DNA of 64,000 nucleotides from Costus lasius. Taxonomy: Eukaryota; Streptophyta; Magnoliopsida; Zingiberales; Costaceae. Made by a program: the position numbers and the translations under genes. The stretch lies in contig CM050449.1 of assembly GCA_027563935.2 (NCBI GenBank), positions 44,490,507 through 44,554,506 on the forward strand. The letters run 5' to 3'. The notes under the pieces are model-generated. The model made no database searches and was not told where the DNA came from. It saw only the letters and a list, made by a program, of their open reading frames with translations. Positions 32,956 to 43,342 of this stretch are shown here, in pieces; positions within the stretch are counted from its first letter, which is position 1, and every line of letters begins with the position of its first letter.

Positions 32956-35900
32956 ATGAGCTTCAATGTGCGATCCCTACTGGAAAGGGAGAAGTTTGCT
33001 GGGCCGAACTTCTCTGACTGGTTTGGACACCTTAAGATCGTTCTTAAGGCAGAGAGGAAACTGTATGTCCTCGAGACGGCGATACCGCCGCAACCCGCTC
33101 CGAACGCCGCAAGGGCGGTTCGGGATGCCTATGAAAAGTACGTCAATGATAGCATTGATGTCGCTTGCCTGATGCTAGCGTCTATGACGCCACCGCTGCA
33201 GCGTCAGCATGAGGATATGTCGGCTATAGAAATTATAGCGAACCTCAAGATGCTATATGCTGCACAGGCGAGGACAGAACGCTATAATCTGACGAAGCTG
33301 TTCTTTCAGAGCAAACTGGCTGAAGGGAGCCCAGTGGGAGCTCACGTGCTCAAGATGATTGGGCACAAGGAGGCTCTAGAAAAACTGGGGCATACCATTA
33401 ACCAGGAGCTTGCTGTAGACATTATTCTGCAGTCTCTTCCGCCCTCTTTCGATGCGTTCATCATTAACTTTAATATGAACAAAATCGATTGTACTTCGGC
33501 AGAGCTGCTGAATATGCTCTTGACTACTGAGGAAACTCTGAAGGGTAAGCCTTCGACCTCTGTCTTAATGGTTCCTTCAAGGAACAAGAAGAAGGGGAAG
33601 AAGGGCAAGGCCCCTGTCAAGAACTACAACAAGGCTCTGAAGCAAAAGGTTAAGCGGTCCAAGGAATACAGGTGTTTCCACTGTGGCCAGCTGGGTCACT
33701 GGAAAAAGGACTGTAAAGCGCTCCAAGGAGACAAGAGGGGAAGCATCGTTTCTGGCTCAGGTATTTACGTGACGGAAGTCATGGTTTCATCTTCTTCTAT
33801 TTCATGGGTGTTGGACACTGCATGTGGAGTTCACATTTGTTCAAATGTACAGGAACTCAGGAGAAGAAGACAGGTGGGACAGCATGAGGTAGACCTACGC
33901 GTTGGAAACGGGGCACGGGTTGCTGCTGTTGCTGTAGGAGACTATTTCATTTCTTTACCATCTAGCATTGTATTAGAATTAAACAATTGTTATTTTGTAC
34001 CCAGTATTACCAAGAATATTATCTCCATTCCTGCTCTTGTCAGGAAGGGTTTTTCCTTTGAATGCAAGATTTCAAAGTGTGTACTTTCTCTAGATAATAT
34101 TGTGTATGCTACTGGTTCAATTAACAATGGGTTGTTCATGTTGGACATGGAATATTCTATACAAAATATTGATAATAAGAAAGCCAAGTATGCTGATGAC
34201 AGCACCTTGCTATGGCACAGTCGTTTAGGCCATATAAACGAGAAGCGCATTAAGCGGTTGCATGATCATGGACTGCTGGGATCATTCTCCTATGTGGAGA
34301 TTGATACATGCAAGGCTTGTTTAATGGGTAAAATGACGAAGTCACCTTTTCCTCACAAAGGTCAAAGGGCTTCAGGTTTACTTGACCTTATACACAGTGA
34401 TGTGTGTGGGCCATTTAATAAACATGCCAGAGGTGGCTATCAGTACTTCATTACCTTTACTGATGATTTCAGTAGGTATGGTTATGTCTATCTGATGAGA
34501 CATAAAAGTGAATCTTTTGACAAGTTCAAAGAGTTCAAGAATGAAGGACAAAATTAGCTAGGCCGAAATATCAAGACACTTCGCTCAGATCGAGGTGGAG
34601 AATACCTAAGTCATGCGTTTACTGACTATCTGAAAGAGTGTGGGATTATCTCACAGCTCACTCCGCCAGGAACACCACAATGGAATGGTGTGTCCGAGAG
34701 GAGAAATAGAACATTACTTGATATGGTTCATTCTATGATGAGTCAGGCTACTCTTCCATACTCCTTTTGGGGTTTTGCACTGGAAACAGCTGCAAAGGTA
34801 CTAAACCGAGTGCCATCCAAGGCAGTTTCAAAGACGCCATATGAGTTATGGTATGGGAAACAGCCAAGTTTGACATTTATCAGGATCTGGGGTTGCGAGG
34901 CTTATGTGAAAAAGCTCGCCTCTGGGAAACTGGAGAGCAGATCTGAGAAATACATCTTTGTCGGTTACCCTAAGGAAACTAAGGGTTATTATTTCTACGA
35001 TCCCAAGGAGAACAAAGTATTTGTTGCTCGGACGGCCATATTTCTTGAGAAGGAGTTTCTTCTGCAAGAGGCCAGTGGGAGAGAAATAAAGCTGGATGAG
35101 AATCCAGAGGAAGGGCAAAGTAGTCAAGCACAGTTGGATGAGCCTGAGCCGGTAGATCAGTTTATTGAACAACCTGAGGCTCAGATATCACGGGAACCGC
35201 GAAGATCGGGAAGGATCCGTCGACAGCCTGAGCGCTATGACGGAGTCTACATCATTGATAATGATGAACCCCTCACTTATGCGGATGCGGTCAGTGGACC
35301 GTAGTCAGCTAGATGGCTTGAAGCTATGCGAGCCGAGATGGACTCCATGTCAGATAACCAAGTCTGGGATTTGGTTGATCCGCCTCTGGGAGTAATCCCT
35401 ATAGGCTGTAAATGGATCTTCAAGAAGAAGATTGACATGGATGGTAACGTGGTTACCTATAAAGGCAGGCTGGTTGCGAAAGGTTTCAAACAAATCTACG
35501 GGATAGATTATGATGAAACTTTCTCACCTGTGGCCATGTTTAAGTCTATTCGGATTCTTTTCGCGATAGCTGCATATTATGATTATGAGATCTGGCAGAT
35601 GGATGTGAAGACAGCTTTCCTTAATGGAAATCTGGACGAGGATGTGTATATGACACAACCTGAGGGTTTCACTAATCCATCAGATCGTCATAAAATATGC
35701 AAGTTAAAGAAGTCTATTTATGGACTTAAACAAGCATCAAGAAGCTGGAATATTCGTTTTGATGAATCAGTTACTGAATTTAGTTTCGTCAAGAACGAGG
35801 ATGACCCGTGTGTATATAAGAGGTTTAGTGGGAGCGTAATTACATTCCTAGTCCTCTACGTCGATGATATCTTGATCATTGGAAATGACATTCCTGAAAT

Positions 35901-36840
35901 GCATGCGGTTAAGGCATGGCTAAGGAAATGTTTCCAGATGAAAGATCTAGGAGAAGCAGCCTATGTATTAGGTGTGAAGATCTACAGGGATAGATCTAAG
36001 AGGCTTCTCGGGTTGTGCCAGAGTACTTACATCGATAAAGTCCTGGAGAGATTTCATTTAGAGAATTCTAAACGGGGATATCTTCCAGTCAGACATGGTC
36101 TGAATCTTTCGAAGAGTCAGTGTCCGCAAACACAGACTGAGAAAGATGAAATGGACAATACGCCTTATGCTTCGGCTATTGGATCCATTATGTATGCGAT
36201 GTTGTGTACTCGCCCAGACGTCGCTTACGGGTTAAGCGTGACCAGTCGGTTCCAAAGTAATCCAGGTGTGGCGCACTGGATTGCAGTCAAGAACATTTTA
36301 AAATATCTGCGGAGGACCAAAGATATGTTCTTGATATATGGTGGTCAGGAAGAACTCAGTATTGAAGGATATACTGACGCTTCGTTCCAGTCGGACCAGG
36401 ATGATTTCCGATCGCAATCAGGCTATGTTTTTAGCTTGAATGGTGGAGCAGTGGTGTGGAAGAGTTTCAAACAGTCAACTGTTGCTGATTCCACAACAGA
36501 AGCCGAGTATGTTGCAGCCTCGGAAGCATCCAAGGAGGCAGTCTGGATTCGTAAGTTCTTACGGGAACTTGGTGTCGTTCCTTCGAGTGCAGATCCTTTG
36601 GTTATCTTCTGTGATAACACTGGAGCAATCGCACAAGCAAAGGAACCACGGTCGCACCAGAAGTCCAAGCACATACAGAGACGGTTTCATTTGATCCGGG
36701 AGATCATTGAACGTGGCGAGATCAAAATATGCAAGGTTCATACAGATGACAATCTGGCAGACCCGCTTACCAAGCCTCTGGCGCAGCAGAAGCATGAGAA
36801 ACACTGTAATAATATGGGTTTGAGATTTCTCAACCATTAG
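32956..36840 (+). pseudogene. gag-pol: gag-pol of B (two nonsense codons)
   Basis: Full-length frame of 1294 codons plus stop, and the best guide to the family's length. Gag starts MSFNVRSLLE. Then come the zinc knuckle, DTACG protease, integrase D-D-E, YVDD reverse transcriptase and RNase H, ending ..GLRFLNH. Two in-frame stops break it: CAG to TAG at 34555-34557 in the integrase core, and GAG to TAG at 35302-35304 just before reverse transcriptase. No frameshift is present; the pieces 32956-34557, 34690-35304 and 35326-36840 share one frame. It is otherwise intact. Confidence 0.96.
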
Positions 36841-36850
36841 ATTATGTGCA

Positions 36851-36860
36851 AGTGGGAGAT
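36851..36860 (+). promoter_or_regulatory. Polypurine tract of B
   Basis: AGTGGGAGAT before the 3' LTR. Confidence 0.9.
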
Positions 36861-38574
36861 TGTTGGGGTATGCCCTTAGGCTAATGTTTGAGGCCTTGGG
36901 ATTGTAACAGTATTATGTAATAAACTCTTTTGTTTATAAAGGCATGGTTGTTATTCAGTTTGTTACCTTGTCTGCTGTAATAAGTGTACTTCTGAATAAT
37001 GTCTCAAAGCTGTTCAGCTAGGCTGACAAGCTTTATGTCCTTAGTCGAGATATCTTGGTGAACATGAGACAGCCTTGATATGATTGAGACTAATATGTGT
37101 TCTAATCTTATAGGATGCTTCGAGCATGGAATAAGGTGTAGACTCATGGGTACATTGGATGTACTGGACAGACCCTACTAGGATATTCAGTTGTTTGTCA
37201 CAATGTGAATATTCCTTGATTGCAACAAGTGGCACATTTCCTCTGACTTGAGATCACTTGTGTTTCTAAATGATGATTGTCATTGTTTTGAGGTAGTTCA
37301 ATATCATTTGAAAGACAATGATTATAGACTATCTTGGATGGTGAGCTTGAATCAGGTTAGGGCACTAGTGATAGACATAGGATTGCCATCTCCTTGTTTA
37401 AGGAGTGTGATGTTCTATAGGGGCCCCCTGGATGAGATGATTGAGAAAGTGTATGGCCATACCCAGGTGACTGTGTTCATCTGATCTAATCATGCTTATC
37501 ATATTGGAGCTACAAGCTTGATATGCTTGTCCAATAAGAACATCCAGTGGCAAAGGAAAGATGCATGCCTTGTGAGTTAGAGTCACACTTGTGCTGTGGT
37601 TTGGGTGAAGTCTTGGAAGACTCTTTCCTTTCTATCGGGAGACAGTGATGTGTTGCTAGATACCCCTCACTGATCGTGATAACGTGAGTTATCGTTACCG
37701 ACAGGTATAGGAAACCCTTAGGGTCGCACAATTTGATGATATGGCTTACTTAAGTCAGATCGTGTGGACTGAATTGTTTCGGTTCAGTTTAAAGGAGTTT
37801 TAAACTCTGATTGTAAGTGAGATCTGGTCTGATCATGTTTGATTGATTAGGGCTTGAGATCGGTAAGCTTCGATCGAGAGATTTGATGCTAGATCGGTGA
37901 GATCAGGAGCATCTTGAGATCAACGGTGATCTTGAGCCTTGAGGTTCAATAAGATCGACCATTGCTTGGGCTGATTTGGTCTTGGACCAAAGTCATTTGA
38001 ACCGGCTCATCTTGTGAGCTCTTGGTTCAAAGGTTCGAATGGGGTGAAGGAGTTACGGTTCACTTCATGTGAACGCATAACTGTTGAGAGTAATGGGTTG
38101 CTATTTTTGGATAGCAACGCCTCCACGTTGATAACAACGTTGGCTCAATCGCCTCTCATCACTTGGACGATTTTTCTCTCTTCTCGTGTGACAAAGCTCT
38201 CGACGAGTGAAGAGGAAGTTCTTCTTCGCCAAGCCCAAAGGATCTCATCTCCTCCACGCGCAAAGGACCCTTGAAGCTTTGCTAGCACAAAGACGACAAG
38301 GAGAAGCCATTCCTCATCGTGTGTGCGTCGACTAGGGAGAAGATCCCTTTCGGTCTTTGATTCCAACACACCATCCAACGAATGGCGATGGTATGATTCT
38401 TCTTGATACTTGCAATCGGTTTTTCATAGTTGATCATATATATCATGCAACCGATTCTTGATGCCCTATTTCCGCCCATGCAATAGTGTTCTATGCGCAT
38501 GTATTAGGGTTTTGTGCCCCCCTCTTGAAAGGGGTTTTATCCGCTTGCGCTCCCCCTTGAAGGGGACTCCTGCA
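36861..38574 (+). repeat. 3' LTR of B
   Basis: 1714 bases, same length as the 5' LTR. It ends GGGGACTCCTGCA and is followed by the GTGTG duplication and the remaining 3' LTR of A. Confidence 0.97.
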
Positions 38575-38773
38575 GTGTGCGTCACCTTTGGAGAAGGAGC
38601 ACTTGCGCCTTTCCTTCCAAGACACCATCTAAGCGATGGCAATGGTGAGAATCGTTTTGGAATTTAAAGTTGAACATATTATATGCATAGATCCTTGAAA
38701 CCCCTTCCGCTGCATCAAAGTTTTTCATATGCGCCTCCTATAGGGTTTCACCCCCTTAGTTAGGGGACTTTCA
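38575..38773 (+). repeat. 3' LTR of A, last part (right of B)
   Basis: Begins with the duplicated GTGTG, then continues CGTCACC as in 12914-13107. It includes ATG-GCA-ATG and the donor-like GTGAGA at about 38636, and ends GGGGACTTTCA at 38773. CAATT follows as A's duplication. Confidence 0.96.
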
Positions 38774-38778
38774 CAATT

Positions 38779-38800
38779 CTCCTGGGGGGCGAAAATTTCA
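38779..38800 (-). promoter_or_regulatory. Polypurine tract region of D
   Basis: On the minus strand this reads CGCCCCCCAGGAG, then AATTG at the LTR junction. It is the segment normally found just before the 3' LTR of chromodomain Gypsy elements. Confidence 0.6.
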
Positions 38801-38849
38801 CCTCCGGTGAATTGTCAAAATTATAGGCATCCAACTTTTCTGGTGCGAA

Positions 38850-39670
38850 CTATCGAAGTTCGTCTTCAATAATCCATGTGTTATCTGTATTTGGATGATT
38901 CTTCCACTTTACCAGGTATTGATATTCTGATTGATCAGGATGAACAATTTGATCTTCTAGGATGGCTTTAATATCGTCATTTTTTTCTTTATCCGGAAGA
39001 TGTTGTGCCGTTACTTTACTTGATTTTGGTCCCTCTGGTGTATAATACAATGATTTATCTTCCACATTAAAAATAGGACTAATGCCCAAATTTTTAGGTA
39101 CATCCACAACATAGGCAATATCACTTACTTCATGTTTCATTGTAAATGGACCTATACTTCTTGCATGCAATTTCTTGATAGAACCAGGTGGAAGTCTCTC
39201 AGCTCTCAATCTAACTATCACTCTATCTCTCTAACTGAAATTTTGTGGCCTATGATGTTTGTTTGCATTGCTCTTATACTTATCATTGCTTTTCTGAGAT
39301 TTTGTGCCTGATTTCAGTATGAAGTTCATGGATATGTTTAACAAAAGAATCAGCGGAGTGTGATCGTCGGGTAGAAGCAGGTAGGGTAGGAGATCAATTG
39401 GTTTGTTAGGTTGCATACGAAGGACCACTTGAAATGGGCTGAGACCAGTTGTCCTGTCCACTACACTATTGAATGCAAACTCAGCTATTGGTAATATATC
39501 TTCCCAATTGGTTACATGATCCCTAATAATACATCTTCATAAGTCCCCTAATTTTCTATTAACAACTTCAATCTAATTATTTGTTTGAGGGTGGTAAGCA
39601 GAGGAAAATTTGAACTTTGTGTCTAACAATGTCCATATGGTATTCCAAAAGTATCTTACAAAACAGATGT
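38850..39670 (-). pseudogene. Integrase C-terminal half with chromodomain (element D)
   Basis: The minus-strand reading starts in the integrase core (TKFKFSSAYHPQT), continues through WEDILPIAEFAFNS and TGLSPFQVV, then the GPF domain (KLHARSIGPFTMKHEV..YVVDVP), and ends in a chromodomain (YLVKWKNHPNTDNTWIIEDE) with a natural stop at 38850-38852. In chromoviruses this domain steers integration toward marked chromatin. In-frame stops occur near 39231 and in the core, so no active integrase is made. The integrase N-terminus, reverse transcriptase and RNase H are missing upstream. Confidence 0.85.
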
Positions 39671-39674
39671 CTCT

Positions 39675-40204
39675 ATTAGGAGGCTTTGGATCTAAGTCAA
39701 GTTCTAAGGGTTCTAAAGTTTCCATAAAGGTATGGGATCCTAATTCAAGTTTGAGATCTATAGGTGTAGGATTCTCTATGTCCAAAGGTTGGGTAGTAAT
39801 ATCTAAGTTAGGCTCATTAGTTCCTAATGGTGTGCTTAGGATTCTATGTATGACTTAGGGGGTTCTAACTTAACCTGTGTAGAAGGCTCCTCTATGTCTT
39901 GAGTTCCTAGATCATGCTCTTGGTCAATAGGTTGCTCATCTTCTAAATTTTTCTCTATGGGTTCCCTAGTTTGGTGGTTTCCTAAGTGTTCATGAGGTTT
40001 TGGATAAAGATCTGGACAAGGCTCATGGTCATCTAGAGAGATGGGGTCTAACTGAGGTTTATCTTGAGGTTGTGGAAGACCTATAGCTTTAGTGTCAGGT
40101 TGGTTCCTAGGCATATCATCTAAGGTAAATGGTCCAAAGTTAAGTTTAGGTTCATCTAGAGGAGTCTCTAAGGTTGACTTAGGGTTAGGTTGACTCTCAA
40201 ACAA
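39675..40204 (-). pseudogene. Acidic Pro-rich linker frame of D
   Basis: Frame 40204-39836 (FESQPNPKSTLETPLDEP..) and the start of 39785-39573 (IDLKLELGSHTF..LDLDPKP) are proline- and acid-rich and related to the 4234-4995 frame of E through LNFGPFTLDDMPR. This linker occupies the position where reverse transcriptase and RNase H should be, and fuses directly into the integrase core after DPKPPN. Function unknown. Confidence 0.5.
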
Positions 40205-40380
40205 GTCAACTAAGGATTCCCTAGTAGTGGATCCAAACTCTTATAAGGATATGTTTTGAGAAGGTGTAGGTAGCTTAGGTTATAAGGTCTCTTGAGAGGT
40301 GGAAGGGTTGGCTACCTTAGGGGGTTTTGGTTTGGCCCTTGTGATCCTAATCTTAGGGTCATGACACCTTAAGATGTAAG

Positions 40381-40702
40381 AATCATCTTGCCTTTTGTGG
40401 TACCCGTTAACATCATATACCCAAGGTTCTCCTAGATGGACATGGTATGTACCTTTTTAGGGTAAGACATCACACCAAACTTCAAATAAGATACCAAACT
40501 TAATATGTACAAGGCACTTAAGGTTCACTAGGGTTTTGATTCCATCATCCCTACTAATGGTGTAAGGGTAGGTTTTAGGCTTAGTGGCAAAGCCAAATCT
40601 ATCAATGGCACTAGGAGTGATGAAGTTAAACCCTATGGTTTCATCTATGGCAATCTTGCACATCTTTTCTCCCATTCTAGTATAGGTATGAAAAAAAGTC
40701 AT
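40381..40702 (-). pseudogene. Protease-like region of D
   Basis: MCKIAIDETIGFNFITPSAI, then VNLKCLVHI and EVWCDVLP, then a stop and KGTYHVHLGEPWVYDVNGYH. This matches the order of Gypsy aspartic proteases, but with IDE in place of the Asp-Ser/Thr-Gly catalytic motif. It aligns segment by segment with 3700-4020 of E. Confidence 0.6.
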
Positions 40703-40868
40703 TCCTAAGGGTGATCCTATAAGTTGGGAGTCTCTCTAAGTACCGGTTATTAAGATGCACTACTATTTCTTCATGTTGTATCAACCTAGAATCAAATGCG
40801 TCCATCTGCGCATTCAATTGTTCAAGTGACTTGGACAATTGGTCTCGCTCATTATTAGAACTAGACAT
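40677..40868 (-). pseudogene. Short coiled-coil-like frame of D
   Basis: 63 codons: MSSSNNERDQLSKSLEQLNA..IVVHLNNRYLERLPTYR. The first half looks like a short coiled coil. It then runs into RLPTYR as in E. A run of seven T on the coding strand (near 40694) shifts it out of frame with the protease-like region, consistent with a one-base slip. It may be all that remains of gag. Confidence 0.5.
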
Positions 40869-40936
40869 AGCTGGGGGTAAAGCTGGGGGTTGATATATAT
40901 GTCCTGATCTGGTGGTCGTGATGTAGATCCCTTAAA

Positions 40937-41022
40937 TTTTTTTTTTCTCTCTTTTCTTTTTTTTTCTCTCTTTTCTTTTTTTTTCTTTCTTTTTTTTTTC
41001 TTTTTTTTTCTCTTTTTTTTTC
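40937..41022 (-). repeat. Homopurine/homopyrimidine tract of D
   Basis: About 86 bases of only T and C on the plus strand (A and G on the element's coding strand), made of T runs separated by CTCTC. It lies shortly after the primer site of D. Confidence 0.9.
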
Positions 41023-41099
41023 CATAGAGATCTCAGTTTGGTATGTAGTGGGGGTTGGGAATCAGGGTTTAGGTAGAAATGGATGGGGGATCAAGGTTT

Positions 41100-41111
41100 G
41101 CTCTGATACCA
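41100..41111 (-). promoter_or_regulatory. Primer-binding site of D
   Basis: The minus strand reads TGGTATCAGAGC, three bases after the LTR end at 41115. It is complementary to initiator-Met tRNA and sets the orientation of D. Confidence 0.92.
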
Positions 41112-41114
41112 ATT

Positions 41115-42920
41115 TGATGTAGGGTGGAAATATGAGAGGTGCTGTCAATTTCTATACCAGGGTATAAAATTGAACTTTGTTATTGATTTCAAGCAAAATC
41201 TCAAGGGGTAATAACAGTAAATTACTATGGAAACAATAAATAAATATACTCTCAAATAACTAAATAGATTAGCTCTCAATTTTTAAGTGCATGTTCCACC
41301 AAGGATGCAAGCATTGAAATATAGAGCAAAATACGACCAACAATAATAAGTAGAATTGCCTAAATTAAGATGCAAATAAAAATTTAGGGAATTATACCTC
41401 TTATATTCGATTTGCATAGGTTGAGATAAATGAATTTAGGGTTCAGCTTTCCTCCCTTCTTCAGCCCCTTCGTTCGCACGTGACAGGGATCAGTTTGAAT
41501 CAACAAGGCGTCGGCAAAAATGGCTTATAGATGTTGAATGCGTCTGATTTGGTTGGAGGATTAACGGTGGATTTCACAGATCTTTGGGGTGCTGAACGAA
41601 CACGATCTTAAGAAGCATGGAGGAAATTGTCGCCGAGATGAATTGGATTAGGGCTGGCGGGAGTGGGTCAGCGAGCAAAGTGAGAGATAGGCGCTGCTAA
41701 GGTGGGAAAGGAGGAGGAAGGCAGCAGATACAATCTCAGCGGATGAAGGCTACAAAGAGAGGGAATAAGAGCGCTGGATCTCCAAGAAGCACTGGGTGGG
41801 GCGGCTGTTGCTAGGTCGTCAGGGAAGCGATCGCCTGGTGGGAAGAACGTTCGGTGCCCAGATTTCATGGGGTGCTGGGATACTGAATGGTGGCGGTTGG
41901 GGAAGGCGTTTGCTCTGGCTGCCAAAGTCGTTTGGAGGGTAGGGGTTGTGTCGTCGGCGTGGAATAGAAGGTGGCCACTGTAGGTGTCTGTCTGGGCTGT
42001 ATGTGACGCTAACATCATCGGTTACTAGCGTCGACGATCAAGAGGTAGAAACAGGTGAAACTAAAGGCGGCAGACGGATGGAGGCACGCGTTGATAGCTG
42101 AAGGGAGGAAGGCGCTTGACTGGGTGTGTGCGCGGGCTTCGATTGGAAGGAGAAGGGAGTTTGCTGAGGATTGGCGTGGTGGAGATGGATGATCGGACGA
42201 AAGCTGTCATGGGCGCTTCGACTAATATAAGGCAGCGTCGGATTTCTGCTCAGGTGTCGAGGGCGGCTGGGCATTAGGGCTAGACGACGGAGGCGACGAA
42301 GTCAGGAGGGTGGACGCGGCAACAACTCCTGGTCCGATGTGTGATGACGAGCGGACGTTTGTGGCAGTGGCTGGGCGATGAAGGAGAATCTGGCTGTCGA
42401 TCGTGGGGAAGCAGGTGGAGATAGTGGAGGGAGGCGAGTGTCGATCGTGGGTGGCAGCGGACTTGTTGGCGTGGAGGTGGAAGATTGGACGAGGAAGGCA
42501 ACGATGAAATTGAGAGTGGGCGATGAGTTTATGTGGTGACGAGTGGATGTGGCGATGAAATTTTGGCGAGGGGGAAAGGATCCGGCGACGATGGGAACTT
42601 CAGGGAAGATGAAAATTTAGCCCTCACGGCTAACACCCTCACGGTGTGATACGCTACGCGCATTTCTTAGGAAATAAGAAGTTTTATTAAGCCAAAAGTT
42701 TTTTGTTCCATAGGGATTACAATACTTAAATAGATAATACACTTGCTAAATTTAGAGAACTGACTCCTACTAAGAATTCTAAAATTTGAAAAAAAATATA
42801 AAATAATGTCCTTATACAAATATCTAAGAAAATAAAATAATATCAATCACTTGTGCGATAGCGGGCCGTGTTTCGATGGGCCCTTTTGGATTTTCTGGGC
42901 CTGTCTTCTATGTCCCCTCA
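41115..42920 (-). repeat. 5' LTR of D
   Basis: 1806 bases, paired with 9628-11416. It ends CCCCTCA at 42920 and is followed by ATGTC, the probable duplicate of TTGTC at 9623-9627. Confidence 0.87.
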
Positions 42921-43321
42921 ATGTCCCTAACTATATAGAAGAGTCAATGACCTCAAGTCAAGGGATCAATACATTTCCTGTCACTTGTGAGGTTAACTCA
43001 TGACACCAAGTTAGAGCCTCACAGCGTGTCGGTCTAGTACATCCACCATTGATGTACCCATATATATGCATTAGCACCTCGTGCCTAACAAGCCCATATA
43101 CGTGTCTCACATGTACCAAAGCTGTCTCATATCCACTCAGGTACTTGACTGGGGACAAGAGTTTGAGCACAGATCTAATATGTCTCTATGGACATTATTA
43201 TGCAAGTAGATAATGACAATATGGTTAGGGACAATAATGACAATGCCATAATGATATAATATCAGTGTGAAATAGTACATAAGATAGACCAACAATGGGT
43301 CCAAGGGCATAAACACCAACA
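42921..43321 (-). repeat. 3' LTR of F, first part (right of D)
   Basis: The minus strand starts TGTTGGTGTTTATGCCCTTG, similar to the family start TGTTGGGGTATGCCCTT, directly after a polypurine tract. With 8129-9627 it gives an LTR of about 1.9 kb. Confidence 0.8.
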
Positions 43322-43336
43322 ATCTCCCACATGCAC
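43322..43336 (-). promoter_or_regulatory. Polypurine tract of F
   Basis: The minus strand reads GTGCATGTGGGAGAT and then the LTR; the tract itself is GTGGGAGAT. Confidence 0.8.
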
Positions 43337-43342
43337 TTAAAC

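Larger units (their letters stand above)
29416..38574 (+). mobile_element. Element B: complete Ty1/Copia copy nested in the 3' LTR of A
   Basis: 9159 bases with a perfect GTGTG duplication. The two LTRs are 1714 bases each and differ at about ten positions by eye (about 0.6 percent). Same family and orientation as A and C, but the LTR ends ACTCCTGCA instead of ACTTTCA and carries two copies of the terminal C-rich/G-rich hairpin. Gag-pol has two in-frame stops. Confidence 0.98.
11420..38773 (+). mobile_element. Element A: Ty1/Copia, Angela/BARE-like, carrying nested C and B
   Basis: It starts TGTTGGGGTATGCCC and ends GGGGACTTTCA. Flanking CAATT at 11415-11419 and 38774-38778 is a perfect 5-base target-site duplication. 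Removing C and B leaves two LTRs of 1688 bases each, a primer site, a leader, a 3886-base gag-pol and a polypurine tract. The insertion site is the boundary between D's 3' LTR and its polypurine tract. Confidence 0.97.
9628..42920 (-). mobile_element. Element D: chromodomain Ty3/Gypsy element lacking reverse transcriptase
   Basis: Its two LTRs (9628-11416 and 41115-42920) are direct repeats. The interior (38779-41114) reads on the minus strand: primer site, purine tract, coiled-coil frame, protease-like region, acidic linker, integrase C-terminal half with chromodomain, and the polypurine tract AGGAGAAT. Reverse transcriptase and RNase H are absent. Flanks are TTGTC on the left and ATGTC on the right, a 5-base duplication with one mismatch. 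It is interrupted by A at 11419/38779. A related layout in E suggests a non-autonomous family. Confidence 0.85.

Noticed and set aside
40937..41022. Poly(A) tail of a LINE or SINE
   Set aside because: It contains regular C interruptions and lies next to the primer site inside D, not at the end of an insertion with a duplication.
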